Assembly: GCF_007655135.1 (NCBI RefSeq)
Contig: NC_045128.1
Location: 37,418,811 to 37,482,810, forward strand
Direction of reading: 5' to 3'
DNA from: Punica granatum
Lineage: Eukaryota > Streptophyta > Magnoliopsida > Myrtales > Lythraceae
Length of the DNA stretch: 64,000 nucleotides
Shown: one piece after another, positions 47,958 to 59,826 of the stretch
How the letters are laid out: each line of letters opens with the position of its first letter
How positions within the stretch are numbered: the first letter of the stretch is position 1
Notes under the pieces: generated by a model
The model's input: the letters and a program-made list of their open reading frames with translations, nothing else
The model's database searches: none
Told to the model about the DNA's origin: nothing
Translations under genes and position numbers: made by a program

Positions 47958-49933
47958 TTAACATAATAGTTCTGGCTTGCTAGCACGGCCGCTGGAGTCA
48001 GCTCGATGTGATTTCCAGTGTGTGGAAGAATCTACTACGAGTTTCAACGCGCTGGGACCGAGTCTGCGTAACCGCCTCCAGGCATCTTTGTACTCGAAGC
48101 GTCCCAGCCAGTAACACATGCGGACGAAAAGGAAGAGCCCGACAATACCTGCCGTCACTGCCCACACCCAGTATAAACCATCCTTGAGCTCGTTATATTT
48201 GGATATCATGTGACCGGGGACCACCAGCCACATGGCTTTGAAGAAGGTGTAGCCAAGGCAGGTGACTGTTCCACTCATGACTAGACACAAGAGCCACAGG
48301 CAGAATTTGTTGCTCAGCGGGAACCCGCTTATGACCAGGAACAAGACCACAAGTGACCCGAGGAATGAGACCATGTCGTACTTCATGAATTCGTAGTACC
48401 TGTCGGGGTAGTAGTAAGCAAGCACCGCGTTCCCGGCAACACACACTCTGTTGCTGCAGGCACCCGTGGCCGTAGTGGTGTCGTTCTGCCATACACCACC
48501 TGGGGGTGCAATCGCTGCCTGGAAGGTGCAGGTTGCGATGATGCTGGACACCATCATCAGGGACCCCTTTGTGTCATTCATCCAGTCCCCACTGTATTCC
48601 ATGATCTGCTTAACAAAGTGCCACACCCGTGCCTTCCATGACTTGGGGACTAGGACTTGTGCCTCTGCAGGCACTTGTACCGCTCCAGCCTCAGCCCTCT
48701 TCTCAGCAGTGAGGGTCAGCCGTGGTTGTGATAGTAATACCGTCTCGGCTCCAGCTCCGGCTCCGGCTCCTGTAGCAGCTAGGACTTCACAAATCTCCAG
48801 GCTCTTGAAGTCTTTGGGGGAGTGGTTTAGTACATCCAGCACGGTGAAACCCATCCTGTTCGTGATGTTAATTACTTCTGTCCTCACTCTCGGCAACTCG
48901 AGCAAGAATCTCACCATCTGCGTATGCCGTCAACCCATCAGCCAATCAATTATAGACTTATAGTACGTAAGATGATATATGTATACACACACATATATAC
49001 TTCATTTATCAGATTGACAGAATCATTATAAAGTACATATGTGTTCGGACGGTTTCTCTTCTATATGGAGAATGGTGATGGCGGGTGTTGGAGATAATCC
49101 TACATGAAAAAATTAAGAAAAAATCCATAGGTTTATAAGAGACAATGATCTAGTAACTTATTAGTTTAAGATTTTAAGTTGCGGATAGACTCGAGTCCGA
49201 AGTAGGCCTGTGAATTTTTTCTAACAATATTTATAGCTAGAAAGGTACATAAATATCCATATGTGTGTGCGCGCTACGGTACCTCTATCTGCTTCAGCAT
49301 CACTGCTAAGTGAAAGACAGTGTTGCCACGGGAATCGGTCATCTTCAGGACATCCCCATCATCACTGGTCGAGCCCAGCAGGAGTTTGAGGACCTCCAAA
49401 TGGTGGTACTTCACACACAGGTGGAGAATGCTATCTCCATCATCGACCTTCTTCTTCACAGACTCAAGCGCAAGCGTTGACTTCAAGAGCTCCCGGACCA
49501 CTGGGATTCGCCCTCTCATGGCTGCCAAGTGGAGCGGGACCCTTCCCTCTCGGTCTTGGATGAGACAGGCCTTTCCATTTGCTTTCAGCAGCTCCTTTAC
49601 GATCTGGTCGTGGCCATTTGCTGCTGCCAAATGGAGAGGGGTGCATTTCTTCGAGTCCTGCTCTGAGGCAAGCTCGGGTCTGAGCTCGAGGAGCCGTCTC
49701 GAGAACTTGAGGTGGCCCATAAGAGCCGCCAAGTGCAGGGGAGATTCTGCGAATGATGTCAGTGAAACTCGATAGAGTATTACCTTCCCATATTGTTTGA
49801 GCAAATCGTCTAGGGCGGCAACTGAACCTGCAATTGCCGCGTCATAGAGAGCTGCAGCTGGCGTGGAACAGTTTCCTGGCAATACGGAGCCGGGGCTACT
49901 ACTACCGCCTGCTATCTCTAACTTCTCCATCAT
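47958..49933 (-). CDS. Ankyrin repeat/PGG-domain membrane protein
   Basis: Two exons on the minus strand, 49,933 to 49,283 and 48,917 to 47,958, join in phase 0 (donor GAG/GTACCG, acceptor ACGCAG) to give 536 residues. Exon 1 carries ankyrin repeats (ESPLHLAALMGH, CTPLHLAAANGH, RVPLHLAAMRGR, DSILHLCVKYHH, NTVFHLAVMLKQ). Exon 2 finishes the last repeat, then has a cytoplasmic stretch, the PGG signature (APPGGVW) and about four hydrophobic helices. Plant proteins of this build (BDA1/ACD6-like) sit in the plasma or endomembrane and act in immune or stress signalling; the exact role is not visible. The ATG pair at 49,928-49,933 is the first in frame after a stop at 50,081-50,083. Three decayed relatives lie nearby. 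Confidence 0.88.
49083..49230. repeat. Dispersed repeat in ankyrin gene intron
   Basis: This ~145-base unit shares landmarks with 50,205-50,345: an AAAAATTAA run, TTATAAGAG / TTATATAAGG, a GATTTT(A/G)A(A/G)TTGC core and a GGCCTG / GGCCCAAG end. The two copies are in the same orientation, one in the intron and one upstream of the promoter. It is probably a short dispersed element. Confidence 0.5.
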
Positions 49934-50152
49934 TTGAATGGCTTTGATATGTAGCTGTTTCTCTGATTTTGTGGCAGGGAATTTAAGAATGCCGCCAGAA
50001 GGCCAAGCACGGAGCTGATCGACCACCGTTGTTAACTCACTCGTTAGATCGATCAGGATCCCGTGCAAGTCTGGACACAACTATCAGACCGCAGACTAAG
50101 CTTTACTTTACTCACGCTAAACTTTTGTGGGAAGTGTAAGGGTCACCTGAAG

Positions 50153-50172
50153 GGTATTTATAACTTCTCTAA
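50153..50172 (-). promoter_or_regulatory. Probable TATA box of ankyrin/PGG gene
   Basis: Minus-strand TTATAAATACCC lies within this span, roughly 220 bases upstream of the chosen ATG; this allows a 5' UTR of about 190 bases. Confidence 0.45.
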
Positions 50173-51202
50173 ATTATAGATTAGCTCGTTATATCTATAC
50201 TGTTAAGATATGTTGTCTCACATAGAAAAATTAAAAAATAAACTACAAGTTTATATAAGGTTTGGGTCCAGTTACCTATTAACTTAAAGATTTTGAATTG
50301 CAGATGGGCTTAAGTCTGGGTAGGCCCAAGTGAGAATTTTACATATACACTTACATATATGGATTTTACGCATCTCTAATATCAACAAATAGAAATTCTA
50401 AAAGTTCGAGTCCTCCAACATAATCAACTACATGCTCGATGACGGAAGCAAAAAAGGCTTCCATTCACGTCATGCTCTCTCGCTATTTCAACTTTCTGCG
50501 GTGCAGAATGATTATTCAGCAGTGGTGTAGTGGCGTAGTGGTATATATTGCTTCGCCTTGGGTCGATTATCAAAACTGAAACATACGTGCCTCTTTATTT
50601 CCCATTTCCCTATCCCTCTAACACGCTCGTTCACCTATGAACGGTTCTTGATCACTGTATTTAGGGCTGGCAATTCGTGTCGTGTCGTGTTTATACGTGT
50701 CGTGTTAAACGGGTTTGTGTCATCAAAGTCATAACCTGTACACGACACGATTATTAAACGGGTCAGGTTTTGAAAACACGTACACGACCTGTTTATATTC
50801 GTGTCAACCCGGACACGACACGTTTAAACCTGTTTATCGAACCGTGTCATAATAGGTACACTTGTTTGTACACGACACGATTATAACCGGTTACCCGACA
50901 CATTAACACGACCTGTTTATTCGATTAGTCCGGTTACACAGACACGTTAACACGACTCGTTTATCCGATCAACCCGATTACAAGAACACGTTAACACGAC
51001 CCGTTTAGTCGACACGTTAACACGACCCGTTTATTTGACACATTAACACGATTACGACCTGTTTATTCCGAAAAGAAATTTCTAAAAAGTTAACCATGCT
51101 CATTTCATTCATAGAAATGGATCATAATCTAGGAAGTACAAAGATCATGAGATATAAGTCTACTTTTAAGTCTTAAAAAAAGATTACAATAACATGTAAT
51201 AG

Positions 51203-51554
51203 CCTGTAGTATGCTCAGCTGGAAACAACCTTGCAGATTCCGAAGAAGAAATGAATCCCGAGTCACCAATTGCATCCCCTGTGGAAGTTCCCAGGCATGG
51301 ATATACTGATCATTCTATGGCCGAGCTTCTAGATGGCCTTCATGAGAGGACTGGTCTGGCTAGAGGAATAAGCAAGGTAGTTGCTACTGATTTTGATAGT
51401 AATTTTAATCCTTAGTATCTATTTGAACTAAATCTGTTGCATACTGAAGTCTAGCCGAAAAAGAGGGCAAAGGATGCAGTCTGCTGGGAAGAGAAGCGTG
51501 ACCACCGTGCTAGATAGTGAAGATGAACCTATGTCCATGGATGCAGCAAACTGA
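51203..51554 (+). pseudogene. Captured two-exon gene fragment inside hAT element
   Basis: An open stretch, 51203-51376, encodes an acidic Glu/Pro/Ser-rich segment followed by HSMAELLDGLHERTG, ending at a donor AAG/GTAGTT. After ~73 bases an acceptor (ACTGAAG) leads in the same phase to 51450-51554, which encodes a basic SSRKRGQRMQSAGKRS segment, an acidic end and a TGA stop. The combination of a phase-matched intron and biased composition looks like the 3' exons of a host gene picked up by the transposon. I do not recognise the parent gene. It could instead be a remnant of the element's own second gene. Confidence 0.45.
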
Positions 51555-51900
51555 GCAAACACCTAAACAACACCTCTAATCAACAACACCTAAACACATC
51601 TAATCTTTCTTCTGCACGGAATCAAAGATGCAGAAAACAAAGTGCAAAATTGGACGAAATCAAAGATGCAACAAATTGAGCAAAGCAAAGCAGGGAAGGG
51701 GAGTGCAGCGGGCGGGTTTGCAGAGCAGCCAACAAGGATACCTGAGGTCGAGGCCGTGCGGTTGAGGTCTCGGTGACGTCGCAATGTCTGAACAGTTAGA
51801 GAGGGCTCGAGGTCGAGGGCTTAACAATCGACGATTTGAGGGTCGCGAGGTGGAAGTTGCTGCGCTGAAGTCGCGGGGTCGAGCCGGGTTCGAGGTCGAC

Positions 51901-51905
51901 GTCAT
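51901..51905. repeat. Copia target-site duplication (left)
   Basis: GTCAT directly before the 5' LTR. The same five bases follow the 3' LTR at 59827-59831. Confidence 0.85.
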
Positions 51906-53530
51906 TGTTGGGAATTGGTGTATGCCCTAGAGGCAATCTATAATCATTTTTGTAATATGATATCTATTTCATTATAAAACGAGGCATATCTGTTATTGTG
52001 TAGATTGCTAAATATGATTTTACACAATAATGTCCTTGGAATAGTAGGTTCAATAGGCATCAAGTGTGACTTGATTGTGAGATCCTATAATTACTGAACA
52101 TTATTCCTAAATGTCCATAGTCAAAGTATTATCGTTAATTAGGACAACGGTAATACGGTTAGACTAGTGTGAGTGTTGATTGATGACCAAATCTCATAGG
52201 TCATGGATATGGAGATATCAAATCACACCACATGTATACATTAAGAGTAATGTGTATTGGACTGATTCGCCATGAGATTGCTACATGGGTTGTTACGTGA
52301 CTGTCATTAGCATATCTCAAAGTGACTATAGTGTAATGGTCCTTTGACTTGAGGTCACCATGGATTCCTACATGTAATGTCATATACTTTGATACTGTCA
52401 AACGCCACCGTAACAGGCTGGTTATAAAGACAGTTATTGAGTATATCACAGAGCATGGAGAGGAATGTGAGTGACCGAGATAGGATTTGTCCCTCCTACG
52501 AAACGGGAGCGATATCTCACGGCCACTTGGTGTTTAAGTCTAAAAGTGTATGCATACCCAAATGAGTCGATATAACGATATCGAGCTCATTTGTTCTGAT
52601 AGACTTACCTGGTAAACCAAGAAAGAGAGATATTGAGCCATACAAGGATGTCATCGACCATGCCTTGGGCTCAATAGAGATATAGAGGACAATGGATTAT
52701 ATAACACGGTAATATAGGTCACGAGGTTCGTCGAGAAATTGACTTTCCGATTACTTGAGTAACAGTGATGCATTGCTAGATGCCGCTCACTGTTTATAAT
52801 ATTGAAATAGAGATTTCGATATTATTATCAACGTAATTGGGAACCTACAGGGTCACACACTACGACTAAATTGACGAGATATTTTGAAATAATAAAATTG
52901 TCTAATAGAGATTAGATAATTTATGGTGCGACCGATTAATCGGATATTTAATGAGATTAAATTTATCGATTAATTAGACTCGATTTATTAGATTAAATAG
53001 ACACAATTGATGCACGATCCATGTGAGGACACATGGCAATTTGGAATTCTTAATTCCTCTTGTCCCACATCGGTAAAGAGACTTGAAAGTCTCCCCCCTT
53101 ATGCTTATATATATGTGTGCATGTAAATGTACAGAGATATACGTGTGCTATATATATACATATATATGTGATATATATGTATGCATAAGCATATACATAC
53201 ATATGTGTGTACGTGCATTAATGTGGGGAAATTCAAGTTGAATTGTTCAATTTGAATTAACCCCATTAGTCTTAAAATTTCGGGTGTTGCATCGGTGTTT
53301 CTTTCGAGTGTTGGCCGCTAGCATCGCCGATCTCGAAGACTCGTCGACAAAGTCGGTGTGGATACCGGTAGAGGCGTCACGCGTGGGACGCTCGGTCGAC
53401 AAATTTAAATATTCCAGGTACGCTTTCATTTACTCTTATTCTTCTAGTAGGTCTTGGAATTAGTTTCACGGGTAGGAAATTTTGAATTTCTATTCCTTTT
53501 TCGCTTCCGTTGCGCCCCGTGAAACTAACA
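51906..53530 (+). repeat. 5' LTR of Copia element
   Basis: Begins TGTTGGGAATTGG and ends GAAACTAACA, 1,625 bases. It carries GTCCTTTGAC and long TATATATAC-like tracts near 53,105-53,190 that may include the promoter. Confidence 0.93.
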
Positions 53531-53532
53531 AT

Positions 53533-53544
53533 TGGTATCAGAGC
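53533..53544 (+). other. Copia primer-binding site
   Basis: TGGTATCAGAGC two bases after the 5' LTR, complementary to the end of initiator methionine tRNA. Confidence 0.92.
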
Positions 53545-54232
53545 CTAGCTAGTTAGAATCCGAGTAGATAATAGCATAAAATATGATTTTATGCTTGGTA
53601 CTGGTGTGATTATGTTTGATATTTGCGGTGCATGACTGTTAGACTTGAACTATGTGCTAGTTGTGTTAGTATAATAGTTATACGTGTGGACTATTATGTA
53701 ATGGTTACATAATAGTGTAAGGTGAGATCGATTAAATGTTAATAAAATCCCTCAAAATATTAAGTCCATATTCTTCCACCGTGTAACGCTCGTCAAGACC
53801 AAGATCGATGAGTGTGTAGACCTTGCCTTCGCAGGATGCCCTCATCTATCCTAGTAAGATGTGGTGTTTACCAGTGGGTCGGACTTAACTGAACAAGCCT
53901 AATAGGATTAGGAGTTCAGAGGCATGTAGTTGGGCATCGATCTATAAGATAGATTTGAATAAGGAGTTATTCACCCAACTAATCAAGAGTTGCATGTGAT
54001 GCAATTGGGAAAGTGAGTTCCCTACCTAAATAGCCAATTCTGGGTGAATCAGCCCTCGCTGACTCAGAGCTTGGTGAGATATGGATCTTGAGCTACTATG
54101 AGAATGATATTCTCTGAATCAATGGTGAGGGTCATTGATTTGATATAAATAGTGGGAGCAATATTTAATAAAGTCCTCATTAAATATTGTTGTGTCGTAA
54201 TACTTATTTTGCATATTTCTGTGGTAGTTACC

Positions 54233-55609
54233 ATGGCAGGGAGCACTTCTAGTATTTTCTGTTTGCGATCTGTCCTTGATAAGGACAATCTGTCAGGGAA
54301 TAATTTCCTTGGTTGGTATCGAAACTTGAGAATTGTTCTCACCCAAGAAAAGAAACTATACGTCTTAGAGCAACCTCTTCTTGCGCCACCACCTAACGAT
54401 GCCCCCCAAGCTGAGAAAGATGCTTATAGTAAGCATCATGATGATGCCGTAAACGTCGGATGTCTCATGTTAGTCACCATGGACTCGGAGCTTCAGAAGC
54501 AACACGAGAACATGAAAGCGTACGATATGATCGTGCATCTCAGGCAGCTCTATCAAGAGCAGGCCCGACATGAGAGATTCGAGATCTCTAAAGCACTTTT
54601 TCAGGCAAGGTTGACTGAGGGTAGCCCAGTGGGTCTTCATGTACTCAAGATGATTGGGTACGTCGAGACTCTGGGAAGATTGGGATTTCCTCTAGGTCAA
54701 GAGTTGGCCACAGATTTAGTCCTACAGTCGCTGCCCAGCAGTTATAGTCAGTTCATCATGAGCTATAATATGAATGACTACAATAAACCATTGCCTGAAC
54801 TGCTTAACATGTTGAGAACAGCTGAGCATGATATCAGCAAGGGGACGTCCATTCTAATGGTCCAGGAGACCAAAAGAAAGGGCAAGGGCAAGAGTAAAGG
54901 CAAGAAGGCTAAAGGTGCATCCAAGTTTGACTTGGGTGCGTTGAAACCTAAAGCCAAGGTGGCGAAGAATGATTACTGCTTCCATTGTGGCAACACTGGA
55001 CATTGGAAGCGGAATTGTAAGGTATACATGGAGGAGTTGAAGAAGAAGAAGGGAAGTGAGACTTCCACTTCAGGTATCCATGTTATAGAGATCAATGTAT
55101 CTACTACTTCTACATCTTGGGTATTAGATACCGGGTGTGGTGCTCATATTTGTGGAAATATGCAGGACCTAAAGGACAGTAGATCGTTGGCAAAGGGCGA
55201 AGTGGACCTACGAGTTGGAAATGGAGCAAGAGTTGCTACATTAACTGTAGGGACTTATCACCTAGTTTTGCCTACTGGGCTAGTATTAGATCTTAACGAC
55301 TGTTATTATGTACCTGCTATTAGTAGAAACATAATATCTATTTCTTGTTTGGACAAGAAGGGATTTTGTTTCACTATCAAGAACAAGTGTTGTTCTATGT
55401 ACATGAATGATGTATATTATGGCAGTGCACATTTAAGTAATGGTCTGTATGTTCTTGATCTAGATACGCCTATTTATAATGTGGAAACCAAACGGCTCAA
55501 ATCTAATGATTCGAACCCGACTTACCTCTGGCATTGTCGTTTAGGCCATATTAGCGAGAATCGCATCTCTAGACTCCATAAGGATGGATTATGGACTCGT
55601 TTGATTTAG
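54233..55609 (+). CDS. Copia gag-protease and start of integrase region
   Basis: The ATG in ACCATGGCAGGG opens the polyprotein. It holds the UBN2-type gag body, a basic Lys/Gly-rich linker and the zinc knuckle CFHCGNTGHWKRNC. Next come the aspartic protease motif LDTGCGAHIC and the pre-integrase GAG segment with WHCRLGH. The frame ends at TAG near 55,609, soon after the pre-integrase motif, where the downstream frame already overlaps. The family normally has one continuous gag-pol frame, so a single-base shift around 55,585-55,600 interrupts it. The encoded product is a truncated polyprotein. No upstream in-frame ATG with a better context was seen. Confidence 0.88.
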   Translation: MAGSTSSIFCLRSVLDKDNLSGNNFLGWYRNLRIVLTQEKKLYVLEQPLLAPPPNDAPQAEKDAYSKHHDDAVNVGCLMLVTMDSELQKQHENMKAYDMIVHLRQLYQEQARHERFEISKALFQARLTEGSPVGLHVLKMIGYVETLGRLGFPLGQELATDLVLQSLPSSYSQFIMSYNMNDYNKPLPELLNMLRTAEHDISKGTSILMVQETKRKGKGKSKGKKAKGASKFDLGALKPKAKVAKNDYCFHCGNTGHWKRNCKVYMEELKKKKGSETSTSGIHVIEINVSTTSTSWVLDTGCGAHICGNMQDLKDSRSLAKGEVDLRVGNGARVATLTVGTYHLVLPTGLVLDLNDCYYVPAISRNIISISCLDKKGFCFTIKNKCCSMYMNDVYYGSAHLSNGLYVLDLDTPIYNVETKRLKSNDSNPTYLWHCRLGHISENRISRLHKDGLWTRLI

Positions 55610-58185
55610 AATCGATCGAGACATGCGAACCTTGCTTAATGGGGAAAATGACTAAGGCCCCTTTTACCGGAAAAGGTGAGCGAGCTAGTGATCATCTGGC
55701 TCTCATACATACTGATGTATGTGGACCAGTGAACAAGCCTGCTAGAGGTGGGTATCTCTACTTCATTACATTTACTGATGATTTCAGTAGATTTGGATAT
55801 GTGTATTTGATGAAACACAAATCTGAATCCTTTGAAAAGTTCAAAGAATTTAAGAATGAAGTGGAGAATCAGTTGGGTAAGAGCATTAAAGTTCTTCGAT
55901 CAGATCGAGGAGGTGAATATTTGAGCTATGAGTTTGCTGACTATCTTAAACAGTGTGGGATTTTATCTCAACTGACTCCACCTGGAACACCACAGTGGAA
56001 TGGTGTAGCTGAGAGGAGGAATCGAACTTTATTAGATATGGTTCGATCTTTGATGAGTCATGCAAACTTACCTGACTCCTTCTGGGGATATGCTCTACAG
56101 ACAGCTGCTCTCATATTAAACAATGCTCCGTCGAAATCAGTTGAAAGGACACCATATGAGATGTGGTATGGGAAGCGTCCCAAGATGTCTTTTCTAAAAA
56201 TATGGGGTTGCGAAGCTTATGTGAAGAGATTGTCTTCGGATAAGCTTGGCCCTAAATCGGACAAATGTTACTTTGTGGGGTATCCTAAGGAAACTCGAGG
56301 ATACTATTTCTATAATCCCATCGAGGGCAAAGTGTTTGTCGCTCGAACTGCGGTATTCCTTGAGAAAGAGTTTCTCTCCAAAGGAACTAGTGGGAGGAAA
56401 TTAGAACTTGGGGAAGTTCTACCACAAAATGACATTGACCAATCGACGGGCGATGTTGCAGAAAAAGTACCACAAGTTGTTGTGGCACAATCTTCTACAC
56501 AGGTGACACAGGAGCCTCGTAGGTCTAGTAGGATACGTCATGAGCCCGAGAGATATGGATTTCTCGTGACTCAAGACAATGACGTATTGCTCATAGATAA
56601 TGATGAGCCTACAACCTATGCGGAAGCCGTAATAGGCCCTGACTCTGAGAAATGGCTGGAGGCCATGAGATCTGAAATGGAGTCCATGTACACTAACCAA
56701 GTATGGACTTTGGTTGATCCACCTGAAGGGGCAAAACCCATTGGGTGTAAGTGGGTCTTCAAGAAGAAGACTGATATGGACGGTAATGTGATTACCTTTA
56801 AGGGCCGACTTGTGGCAAAAGGTTTCAGACAAGTTCATGGTGTTGACTATGACGAAACTTTTTCCCCGGTGGCTATGCTTAAATCTATAAGGATCTTGCT
56901 TGCAATTGCAGCTTATAATGATTATGAGATCTGGCAAATGGATGTCAAAACTGCTTTCCTGAACGGGAAGCTCCTCGAGGATGTGTATATGACACAACCT
57001 GAGGGTTTTGTCGATCCACATAGTGCCAGAAAAGTTTGTAAGTTACAACGGTCTATTTATGGGCTGAAGCAAGCTTCTAGGAGCTGGAATCTTCGTTTTG
57101 ATGATGCAATCAAAGAGTTTGGTTTCATCAAGAATGAAGATGAACCCTGTGTTTACAAGAAGGTTAGTGGGAGCATAGTAATCTTCCTGGTGTTGTATGT
57201 AGACGACATACTTCTAATCGGGAATGACATTCCTTCCTTACAGTCTGTGAAGACTTGGTTGGGAAGGTGTTTCTCTATGAAGGACTTAGGCGAAACTACC
57301 TACGTGCTAGGTATCAGGATCTATAGAGATAGATCCAGGAGACTGCTTGGCTTAAGTCAGAGTGCATACATAGATAAAGTGCTTTGGCGCTTTAGCATGC
57401 AGGATTCTAAGAAAGGGTCGCTGCCTATGTTACATGGCATAAGCCTTTCGAAGGCTCAAAGTCCTTCTACTCGAGAGGAGAGGGACCGCATGAATAGGAT
57501 TCCATATGCGTCAGCTATTGGATCCATCATGTATGCTATGTTATGCACTCGATCAGATGTCTCGTATGCTTTGAGTATGACGAATCGATACCAATCAGAT
57601 CCAGGTGAAAGACATTGGATTGCAGTAAAGAACATCCTTAAGTACTTACGAAGGACTAAGGAGATGTTTTTGGTATATGGAGGCGAAGAAGAGCTCGTTG
57701 TAAGAGGTTACACCGATGCTAGCTTCCAGACCGATAAGGACGACAGTAGATCGCAGTCAGGGTATGTGTTCTGCCTAAATGGAAGTGCTGTGAGTTGGAA
57801 GAGTTCCAAACAGGAGACAGTAGCCGATTCTACCACAGAGGCCGAGTATATTGCTGCCTCTAACGCTGCAAAAGAGGCCGTTTGGATCAAGAAGTTCGTG
57901 ACAGAACTTGTTGTGGTTCCTAGCATCGCAGACCCAGTGGATCTCTATTGTGACAACAATGGAGCCATTGCGCAAGCTAAGGAACCCAGGTCTCACCAGC
58001 GATCCAAACATATACTCAGGCGCTTCCATCTCATTCGCGAGATCATCGACAGAGGAGATGTGAAGATATGCAGAATACCAACAGATGAGAATCTCGCAGA
58101 TCCACTTACGAAGCCTCTTGTGCAGCGCAAGCACGAGGCTCACACTAGATCTATTGGCATAAGACATGTGCCAGATTGGCTCTAG
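55591..58185 (+). pseudogene. Copia integrase, reverse transcriptase and RNase H (shifted frame)
   Basis: Continues the polyprotein in a different frame with no further stop. The integrase core shows HTDVCGP, SDRGGEY and the Glu in ERRNRT (D, D, E). The reverse transcriptase has WQMDVKTAFLNG and the catalytic YVDDI. The RNase H part has TEAEYIAAS and YCDNNGAIA. The frame ends at 58,185, just before the purine tract. Only the one frame break relative to the upstream part separates this from a full-length pol, so the copy is probably unable to make the whole polyprotein itself. Parts could be mobilised in trans. Confidence 0.88.
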
Positions 58186-58186
58186 T

Positions 58187-58199
58187 GCAAGTGGGAGAT
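58187..58199 (+). other. Copia polypurine tract
   Basis: Purine-rich GCAAGTGGGAGAT immediately upstream of the 3' LTR, the usual plus-strand priming site. Confidence 0.8.
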
Positions 58200-59826
58200 T
58201 GTTGGGAATTGGTGTATGCCCTAGAGGCAATCTATAATCATTTTTGTAATATGATATCTATTTCATTATAAAACGAGGCATATCTGTTATTGTGTAGATT
58301 GCGCTAAATATGATTTTACACAATAATGTCCTTGGAATAGTAGGTTCAATAGGCATCAAGTGTGACTTGATTGTGAGATCCTATAATTACTGAACATTAT
58401 TCCTAAATGTCCATAGTCAAAGTATTATCGTTAATTAGGACAACGGTAATACGGTTAAACTAGTGTGAGTGTTGATTGATGACCAAATCTCATAGGTCAT
58501 GGATATGGAGATATCAAATCACACCACATGTATACATTAAGAGTAATGTGTATTGGACTGATTCGCCATGAGATTGCTACATGGGTTGTTACGTGACTGT
58601 CATTAGCATATCTCAAAGTGACTATAGTGTAATGGTCCTTTGACTTGAGGTCACCATGGATTCCTACATGTAATGTCATATACTTTGATACTGTCAAACG
58701 CCACCGTAACAGGCTGGTTATAAAGACAGTTATTGAGTATATTACAGAGCATGGAGAGGAATGTGAGTGACCGAGATAGGATTTGTCCCTCCTACGAAAC
58801 GGGAGCGATATCTCACGGCCACTTGGTGGTTAAGTCTAAAAGTGTATGCATACCCAAATGAGTCGATATAACGATATCGAGCTCATTTGTTCTGATAGAC
58901 TTACCTGGTAAACCAAGAAAGAGAGATATTGAGCCATACAAGGATGTCATCGACCATGCCTTGGGCTCAATAGAGATATAGAGGACAATGGATTATATTA
59001 CACGGTAATATAGGTCACGAGGTTCGTCGAGAAATTGACTTTCCGATTACTTGAGTAACAGTGATGCATTGCTAGATGCCGCTCACTGTTTATAATATTG
59101 AAATAGAGATTTCGATATTATTATCAACGTAATTGGGAACCTACAGGGTCACACACTACGACTAAATTGACGAGATATTTTGAAATAATAAAATTGTCTA
59201 ATAGAGATTAGATAATTTATGGTGCGACCGATTAATCGGATATTTAATGAGATTAAATTTGTCGATTAATTAGACTCGATTTATTAGATTAAATAGACAC
59301 AATTGATGCACGATCCATGTGAGGACACATGGCGATTTGGAATTCTTAATTCCTCTTGTCCCACATCGGTAAAGAGACTTGAAAGTCTCCCCCCTTATGC
59401 TTATATATATGTGTGCATGTAAATGTACAGAGATATACGTGTGCTATATATATACATATATATGTGATATATATGTATGCATAAGCATATACATACATAT
59501 GTGTGTACGTGCATTAATGTGGGGAAATTCAAGTTGAATTGTTCAATTTGAATTAACCCCATTAGTCTTAAAATTTCGGGTGTTGCATCGGTGTTTCTTT
59601 CGAGTGTTGGCCGCTAGCATCGCCGATCTCGAAGACTCGTCGACAAAGTCGGTGTGGATACTGGTAGAGGCGTCACACGTGGGACGCTCGGTCGACAAAT
59701 TTAAATATTCCAGGTACGCTTTCATTTACTCTTATTCTTCTAGTAGGTCTTGGAATTAGTTTCACGGGTAGGAAATTTTGAATTTCTATTCCTTTTTCGC
59801 TTCCGTTGCGCCCCGTGAAACTAGCA
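58200..59826 (+). repeat. 3' LTR of Copia element
   Basis: Starts TGTTGGGAATTGG and ends GAAACTAGCA, 1,627 bases. It differs from the 5' LTR by a 2-base GC insertion near 58,302 and scattered single substitutions. Confidence 0.93.

Larger units (their letters stand above)
51906..59826 (+). mobile_element. Copia LTR retrotransposon, nearly complete
   Basis: About 7.9 kb with two 1.6-kb LTRs, primer-binding site, gag, protease, integrase, reverse transcriptase, RNase H in Copia order and a purine tract. It is flanked by GTCAT target duplications and sits inside the hAT element. Comparing the LTRs by eye shows about ten substitutions and one 2-base indel, so the insertion is recent on an evolutionary scale. 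Confidence 0.95.

Noticed and set aside
49934..50080. Longer N-terminus for the ankyrin/PGG protein from 50,080
   Set aside because: The frame is open but starts with TTG directly after a TAG; the first ATG in frame is at 49,933, so the longer form is not supported.
54152..54232. Earlier start for the Copia polyprotein at a GTG
   Set aside because: Plant nuclear translation starts at ATG, and MAGS at 54,233 is a normal Copia gag start in a good context.
56419..57021. Minus-strand 200-codon open frame inside Copia pol
   Set aside because: It lies opposite the conserved reverse transcriptase coding region and has no domain of its own.
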